From assembly GCA_016789485.1 (NCBI GenBank), contig JAEURE010000024.1:1-16942 (forward strand): a DNA stretch of 16,942 nucleotides, read 5' to 3'. The position numbers and the translations under genes are program-made. This document shows positions 13,009-16,942 of the stretch, in pieces. A model generated the notes under the pieces. The model was not told the origin of the DNA and did no database searches. It worked only from the letters and a program-made list of their open reading frames with translations. Within the stretch, counting starts at the first letter, position 1; each line of letters opens with the position of its first letter. This DNA comes from Anaerolineales bacterium. GTDB lineage: Bacteria > Chloroflexota > Anaerolineae > Anaerolineales > Villigracilaceae.

Positions 13009-14513
13009 TGCGCCGCGCATCTCACATTATCCTGTTTCTGCTTGCTGCGCTTCTCATTACACAGGCGGCATACTCCCTTCGCTGGCCCATCGCCCACGAC
13101 GAAGCGCCGCTCTTCTATGAAGCCTTCCTCATGCAGAGCGAAGGCCGCATCCCCTATCGTGATATCTTCGACTTTCAAATGCCAGGCAGTTACATTGTCT
13201 ATTATTTTCTTGGCATGTTCAGTGGTTTCGGCCCTTTTCGCATCCGCATCCTTGACCTGCTTATCCTCACAGCGCTCATCTTTATCACCTTTCAAGCCAT
13301 GCGCCGCTTTGGGAAAATCCCCGCGCTCGCCGCAGGCATTCTCTTCGGCCTCAAATATCTGCAAGGCGGCCCGTCCCTCTCGCTGCAACGCGAATATCTC
13401 TTGCTTGTCTTCATTGCCCTCTCTCTCTTAATAGGGATGCGGGATACTCTGACTCCCAAACATCGACTCAGCCTCGGCATTCTCTTCGGTCTATCGGCAG
13501 TCATCAAACCCCACGCCGCGCTCGGACTCCTTCCGTTCCTGCTCTTTGACATTGCAGACATTCGCCAACGCTTGAACATGTCCATGCCAAAAGCCGCATG
13601 GACAAGCATCCTCCCCGCCGCCATCGGCTTCGCGATTCCCGTTTCCCTTGTTATCGCATGGCTGGCTTTGAACAATGCTCTCACTCCCTTCCTGGAGATT
13701 GCTTTAAATTACTGGCCGCTCTATTCGCAGATCAACGGTCAAATGGAGGTCACACCTACAGCCGAACGAATCTCTTTTTTGCTGAATCAGGTTTGGCGTT
13801 TGGGTGGAAGCGGACTGTGGCTCATCCCTGCCGCGTTTGGAATCTATCTCAATCAAAATAAACAAACGTACTTACTCGCCAGTCTCGCACTCTGCTACGC
13901 AATTTATCCTGCCCTTTCAGGTCAATTCTTTCCATATCATTACATCCCATTCATTTACATAATCATCCTCGTCGCTTCGCTATCACTCACCACCCACCAC
14001 TTTCTACTTTCCACTTCTTTCCTCTTTCCTTTTTCTTTATCAATTCTTCTTATAACGATCCTTTTAACCGTCCGTCCCTCCGCCACCTTCCTCCGCCAAA
14101 TTCAAGGCCACCCCATCGCCACCTCCACAGACCGCGCGGAAGAGATCGCCCGTTTCCTTGAAAACAATCTCGAAGCAGGCGAAACCGTCCAGCCATTGGA
14201 TTGGACAGGCGGCACGCTCCTTGCCATGCTCGAAACCCGTACTCCAATTGCCACGCCGTATGTCTTCGATTTTTATTTTTATCATCACGTTTCCAATCCA
14301 TACATCCAATCCCTGCGCGTGGACTTTATTCATCAGCTCCAATCTGCTTCCCCGCGCTATATCGTCGAAGTCACTTCCATAGACAAGCCCTGGGTCTCCG
14401 GCGAAGACGCCACTCGCGAATTCCCCGAATTGCGCGCATTCTTGAATGAAAATTATTCCGTTACAATGGATAGAAACGATTACATCATCTACGAATTAGA
14501 CGACGGACGATAG
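13008..14513 (+). CDS. GT-C glycosyltransferase, ArnT/PMT-like membrane protein
   Basis: This 501-residue protein has about ten membrane helices. After the first helix comes the GT-C acidic loop: AHDEAPLFYEAF (29-40), with Asp31 and Glu32 as likely catalytic or metal-binding residues, then GRIPYRDIFDFQMPG (46-60). This matches the dolichyl/undecaprenyl-phosphate-sugar transferases of the ArnT/PMT type (GT39/GT83 style). The last 130 residues form an extracytoplasmic domain (QPLDWTGGTLLAML, PYVFDFYFYHH) ending DYIIYELDDGR. It would transfer a sugar from a polyprenyl-phosphate carrier to a lipid, glycan or protein acceptor outside the membrane; donor and acceptor are unknown. Residues 326-344 are encoded by a seven-base repeat tract, and the last five codons form half of a heptamer palindrome. 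Confidence 0.87.
   Translation: MRRASHIILFLLAALLITQAAYSLRWPIAHDEAPLFYEAFLMQSEGRIPYRDIFDFQMPGSYIVYYFLGMFSGFGPFRIRILDLLILTALIFITFQAMRRFGKIPALAAGILFGLKYLQGGPSLSLQREYLLLVFIALSLLIGMRDTLTPKHRLSLGILFGLSAVIKPHAALGLLPFLLFDIADIRQRLNMSMPKAAWTSILPAAIGFAIPVSLVIAWLALNNALTPFLEIALNYWPLYSQINGQMEVTPTAERISFLLNQVWRLGGSGLWLIPAAFGIYLNQNKQTYLLASLALCYAIYPALSGQFFPYHYIPFIYIIILVASLSLTTHHFLLSTSFLFPFSLSILLITILLTVRPSATFLRQIQGHPIATSTDRAEEIARFLENNLEAGETVQPLDWTGGTLLAMLETRTPIATPYVFDFYFYHHVSNPYIQSLRVDFIHQLQSASPRYIVEVTSIDKPWVSGEDATREFPELRAFLNENYSVTMDRNDYIIYELDDGR
13984..14039. repeat. Heptamer-periodic tract inside a GT-C coding sequence
   Basis: About eight seven-base units follow each other in phase, drifting from CACTCAC and CACCCAC through CACTTTC and TACTTTC to TTCCTCT and TTCCTTT. 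The tract is almost free of G on the plus strand. It encodes a Ser/Thr/Leu/Phe-rich hydrophobic stretch at about residues 326-344. Confidence 0.6.
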
Positions 14514-14554
14514 ACCACAGACCATCGTCTATCGTCCGTCGTCAGTTGTCCAAT
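14499..14554. repeat. Heptamer array forming a 17-bp hairpin at a gene junction
   Basis: Eight in-phase seven-base units: four begin with GAC (GACGACG, GACGATA and two diverged) and four begin with GTC (GTCTATC, GTCCGTC and two diverged). Because the second half is the reverse complement of the first, 14499-14515 pairs perfectly with 14527-14543 around an 11-base loop. The left arm includes the last codons and stop of the GT-C gene, and the array ends one base before the next ATG at 14556. Confidence 0.8.
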
Positions 14555-14555
14555 T

Positions 14556-16058
14556 ATGAAATATCTCCACCGCATCACCATCCTTTACCTCATCATCTCA
14601 TTCATCATCTTTTGCATGGGATGGCTGCGATTGTCCGTTGCCATTCCAGCCACTGCCATCATCCTTTGGGCAACATGGCAGCTACTTAAACAAGACTCAC
14701 CAGCCCAACTCCCAATTTCCAATTCCCGATTCCCTTTTTACTTATTACTTATTACTTTCACTTGGACTCTCCTCTCCGGTGTTGGCGGCTACACTTTCCA
14801 AAACTGGGATCACAACTGGCGCAACGCAGTTCTACACGACCTCGTTAATTATGATTGGCCCGTCTTCTACTCCACTCCTGAAAGCGGACCTGTCAAAATG
14901 CTGGTCTACTACGTGGGATATTGGCTTCCTTCCGCATTAGTTGGGAAGTTGCTCGGCTGGCAGGCTGCCAACTTCTTCCTCTTCCTGTGGACATGGCTTG
15001 GCGTTTTCCTCGTTGCTCTGCATCTCGCTTCTGCACTCAAAACTTCCACTGTCAAAGCCATCCTTCTCCTCATCTTCTTCAGCGGCATGGACGTACTCGG
15101 CACGCTTTTTCTCTCCCCAGAATACCCAACGCTTTTCCCTGCGGTAACTCATCTAGAAATTTGGAATGGCAGTTTGCAGTATTCATCTTTCACCACTCAA
15201 TTATTTTGGGTGTTCAATCAGTCTGTCCCTGCTTGGTTGTGTATTGCCGCAATCATTACTTTGAGTAATCGCGAAGGGACTCAAACAGATACCCGCTCCA
15301 TTCTTATCATTCTCTGGTCTCTTTGCTTTTTCTTCGCCCCTCTCGCCTCCGTGGGGCTTCTCCCCTACCTGCTCATCGAACTCATCAAACAAACCGACTT
15401 CAAATCCCCCTTCAAAGACTTGCGCTGGGACATTCTCTTCGCCGCCGTCATCATCTTTCTTCTTTCTGCTTTCTTCTTCACATCCAACACCGCCGCCCAA
15501 TCCCGTGGCTTCCAATCCCTCGCTATCAAAGATTTTCTCGTCTTCTTCCTGCTCGAAGGCGGCATCCTCTGGCTTTTGCTTGCTCTAGTCAAATGGCGTG
15601 ATCCACGCTGGATGGTCACAGGTGTGCTGCTTGCTGTAATTCCCTTCATCCAGCTTGGCAGCGGAAATGACTTCGTCATGCGCGCATCCATTGCTCCGCT
15701 CTTTTACTTGATGATGATGGTTGGAGAAGTCATCTTCCAAAACACTTCCCCGCGCATTTTGCGTTTCACGTTTTACTGTTTGCTCCTCGCAGGCTCGTTA
15801 ACTTCGCTTTACGAGATCAACCGCTCTGTATACCGAACCTACCAATACTATTTCGTTCAAGGTGAAAGCGATTGTAGTTGTGATGTGCCTTTGCGTGTCA
15901 CTCATCTGGAGCAGGGTAGCGCACCCGAATTGGAACACACAGACACGTTAATTGCAGATGAAATAAGAACACTACAATACATGGATGATAAACTCTCGAA
16001 GAACTTTATTGCCAGCGTTCGGCAGTCGTTGTATTATCGATATATATCACCCCGTTAG
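14556..16058 (+). CDS. Polytopic membrane protein, possible second GT-C-type protein
   Basis: A 500-residue protein with about ten hydrophobic segments. After the second or third helix comes an acidic, aromatic loop: FQNWDHNWRNAVLHDLVNYD (81-100), then WPVFY and a GPVKMLVYYVGYWLP helix. A DxxN-type loop in this place fits GT-C topology, but the motif is unlike its neighbour, so the two are not recent duplicates. The C terminus (about 420-500) is hydrophilic and contains a DCSCD cluster, possibly extracytoplasmic. It starts right after the heptamer array, with no recognisable Shine-Dalgarno site. Residues 50-68, between the second and third helices, are encoded by another heptamer tract. Function is unproven; membrane sugar transfer is the best guess from context. 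Confidence 0.75.
   Translation: MKYLHRITILYLIISFIIFCMGWLRLSVAIPATAIILWATWQLLKQDSPAQLPISNSRFPFYLLLITFTWTLLSGVGGYTFQNWDHNWRNAVLHDLVNYDWPVFYSTPESGPVKMLVYYVGYWLPSALVGKLLGWQAANFFLFLWTWLGVFLVALHLASALKTSTVKAILLLIFFSGMDVLGTLFLSPEYPTLFPAVTHLEIWNGSLQYSSFTTQLFWVFNQSVPAWLCIAAIITLSNREGTQTDTRSILIILWSLCFFFAPLASVGLLPYLLIELIKQTDFKSPFKDLRWDILFAAVIIFLLSAFFFTSNTAAQSRGFQSLAIKDFLVFFLLEGGILWLLLALVKWRDPRWMVTGVLLAVIPFIQLGSGNDFVMRASIAPLFYLMMMVGEVIFQNTSPRILRFTFYCLLLAGSLTSLYEINRSVYRTYQYYFVQGESDCSCDVPLRVTHLEQGSAPELEHTDTLIADEIRTLQYMDDKLSKNFIASVRQSLYYRYISPR
14704..14759. repeat. Heptamer-periodic tract inside the second GT-C-like coding sequence
   Basis: About eight in-phase seven-base units: CCCAACT, CCCAATT and TCCAATT, drifting through CCCGATT to two identical TACTTAT units and TACTTTC. 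It encodes a polar then hydrophobic segment (PISNSRFPFYLLLI) joining two membrane helices at about residues 50-68. Confidence 0.65.
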
Positions 16059-16077
16059 ACTCTAAAGGAAAACTATC

Positions 16078-16443
16078 ATGCCTGAAATTCCAACCCTTCC
16101 TGATCCAGAAGCGTTTTTTGCCGAGGTTTGGGAAGTCATCCGCAAGATTCCACGCGGAAAAATTGCATCCTATGGACAGATTGCCAAAATGCTCCCCGTA
16201 CCTGCTGGTGTGGACGGCGACACATTTCTGGAGTTTGGTGCGCTTTGGGTAAGCAATGCCGTGGCGGCCAGCCCAAATGATGTCCCCTGGCAGCGCGTGG
16301 TGAACTCAAAGGGTGAGATCACCGAGCGGGACGGCGTAGCCGCACGCAGACAACGCCTCATGTTGCAGGACGAAGGCGTGACCTTCAACCCGCGCGGCCG
16401 CATTGATATGAAAAGATATGGTTGGAACGGAATGATCAAATAG
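16078..16443 (+). CDS. Alkyltransferase-like protein (ATL), MGMT-fold DNA-binding protein, copy 1
   Basis: This 121-residue protein matches the DNA-binding domain of O6-alkylguanine-DNA alkyltransferases: a VWEVIRKIPRGKIASYGQIAKM helix-turn-helix start (18-38), PWQRVVNSKGEI (70-81), an LxxEGV segment and the closing DMKRYGWNG. In true alkyltransferases the active motif is PCHRV; here the cysteine is replaced by tryptophan and the histidine by glutamine (PWQRV). It therefore cannot accept an alkyl group, but could bind O6-alkylguanine lesions and flag them for nucleotide excision repair, as ATLs do. The stretch between YGQIA and PWQRV (about 34 residues) is longer than I recall for standard ATLs. 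A paralog follows 25 bases downstream. Confidence 0.9.
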   Translation: MPEIPTLPDPEAFFAEVWEVIRKIPRGKIASYGQIAKMLPVPAGVDGDTFLEFGALWVSNAVAASPNDVPWQRVVNSKGEITERDGVAARRQRLMLQDEGVTFNPRGRIDMKRYGWNGMIK

Positions 16444-16468
16444 CGCAAATTCAATAAAGGAGATTTCC

Positions 16469-16861
16469 ATGCCATCCTTTGCCTCTCCGCCCAATCCGCA
16501 AGTTTATTATGAACAAGTATGGAGAATCGTCCGCCAGATACCCGCAGGTAAAGTTGCTGCATACGGACAGATCGCCAAAATGATTCCCCCGCCCAACGGC
16601 GTGGAGATCGAAACTTATGCCGCCTTCGCTCCTCGTTGGGTGGGCGGTGCCATGGCAGCCTGCCCTGATGATGTTCCCTGGCAGCGAGTCATCAACTCGC
16701 AGGGCAAGATCAGCGAACGCGCAGGAGCCGAAAAGCAGCGTCAACTGCTCGAGGAAGAAGGCATCGTCTTTGACGCCAAAGACCGCATTGACCTGAAAAA
16801 ATACGGCTGGAACGGCATAGTAGGCGAAAGTGACATGCCACAGCAGCCAAGTTTATTTTAG
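16469..16861 (+). CDS. Alkyltransferase-like protein (ATL), copy 2
   Basis: A 130-residue tandem paralog of the previous gene; roughly half of the aligned residues agree. Shared landmarks at the same residue numbers are GKVAAYGQIAKM (27-38) and PWQRVINSQGKI (70-81), followed by DLKKYGWNG. The cysteine is again replaced by tryptophan. It differs by an extended tail, SDMPQQPSLF, and a distinct loop (PPPNGVEIETYAAFAPRW). A strong AAAGGAGA site lies upstream. Keeping two catalytically dead copies side by side suggests different lesion preferences or partners, which is an inference. Confidence 0.9.
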   Translation: MPSFASPPNPQVYYEQVWRIVRQIPAGKVAAYGQIAKMIPPPNGVEIETYAAFAPRWVGGAMAACPDDVPWQRVINSQGKISERAGAEKQRQLLEEEGIVFDAKDRIDLKKYGWNGIVGESDMPQQPSLF

Positions 16862-16876
16862 AACAGGAGCTTATCA

Positions 16877-16942
16877 ATGCAATCCCAGGAGAAACCGACA
16901 AAGTTTGGCATCTTTTCGTCAATCCTTGCCATTCTCATGAGT
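16877..16942 (+). CDS. Start of a further gene, cut by the window edge
   Basis: ATG 16877 has AGGAG seven bases upstream (16865-16869) and opens a frame that runs to the window edge: MQSQEKPTKFG, then a hydrophobic start IFSSILAILMS. It looks like a membrane protein with a short cytoplasmic N terminus or a signal anchor. It lies 15 bases after the second ATL gene and is probably co-transcribed. Too little is visible to name a family. Confidence 0.6.
   Translation, partial: MQSQEKPTKFGIFSSILAILMS

Noticed and set aside
12517..13020. Minus-strand frame of 167 residues opposite the ASCH gene
   Set aside because: It is a near-exact shadow of the plus-strand gene, with no recognisable motif or ribosome binding site.
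13984..14759. CRISPR array
   Set aside because: The periodic tracts have seven-base units without unique spacers, and no cas gene is present.
16078..16861. Active O6-methylguanine-DNA methyltransferase
   Set aside because: The essential cysteine of PCHRV is tryptophan in both copies, and the N-terminal domain of full-length Ada/Ogt proteins is missing.

Overview
The window looks like chromosomal DNA of a free-living bacterium, most likely a member of the Chloroflexota (Anaerolineae-like). This is an inference from gene content: a receiver fused to a CpaE/TadZ-like ATPase, a DUF2721 protein, several multi-membrane-span GT-C-type proteins, paired alkyltransferase-like proteins and seven-base tandem repeats. 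No rRNA, tRNA, CRISPR array, transposase or phage module is visible. Coding density is high and no gene-free stretch exceeds 300 bases.

Layout. (1) 1-800, plus strand: the 3' end of a probable GNAT acetyltransferase, a degraded palindromic repeat, and a four-helix membrane protein of the 'phage holin 4 superfamily' type. It ends at a perfect bidirectional terminator. (2) 811-4668, minus strand: two paralogous polytopic membrane proteins that share a DDxFFDxD loop and resemble GT-C glycosyltransferases. The larger one carries about 130 extra N-terminal residues. A possible 24-residue hydrophobic peptide lies just upstream. (3) 4800-6290, minus strand: a 60-residue orphan protein and an AI-2E family transporter. 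(4) 6401-10319, minus strand: a compact signalling operon with a recognisable promoter and a strong terminator. It encodes a receiver-CpaE-like fusion, a Sir2 deacylase, a GAF histidine kinase and a membrane-anchored FHA protein. (5) 10413-10893, plus strand: two short membrane ORFs in the same frame separated by one UGA, followed by a 15-bp-stem terminator. (6) 10980-16942, plus strand: a closely packed run of SurE, DUF2721, a four-cysteine small protein, an ASCH-domain protein, two GT-C-like proteins, two tandem alkyltransferase-like proteins and the start of another gene.

How they may work together. The signalling operon could link phosphorelay input (GAF kinase to receiver), phosphothreonine binding (FHA) and NAD-dependent deacylation (Sir2) to a TadZ/CpaE-type localisation ATPase; this is inference from co-transcription. 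The four GT-C-like proteins suggest investment in lipid-linked glycosylation or envelope glycans.

The most unusual structural signal is a set of seven-base-periodic tracts at about 10994, 13984, 14499 and 14704. One forms a 17-bp hairpin across a gene junction, two lie inside membrane-protein coding sequence, and one forms the leader of surE. They resemble, in principle, the short tandemly repeated repetitive (STRR) heptamers of cyanobacteria.
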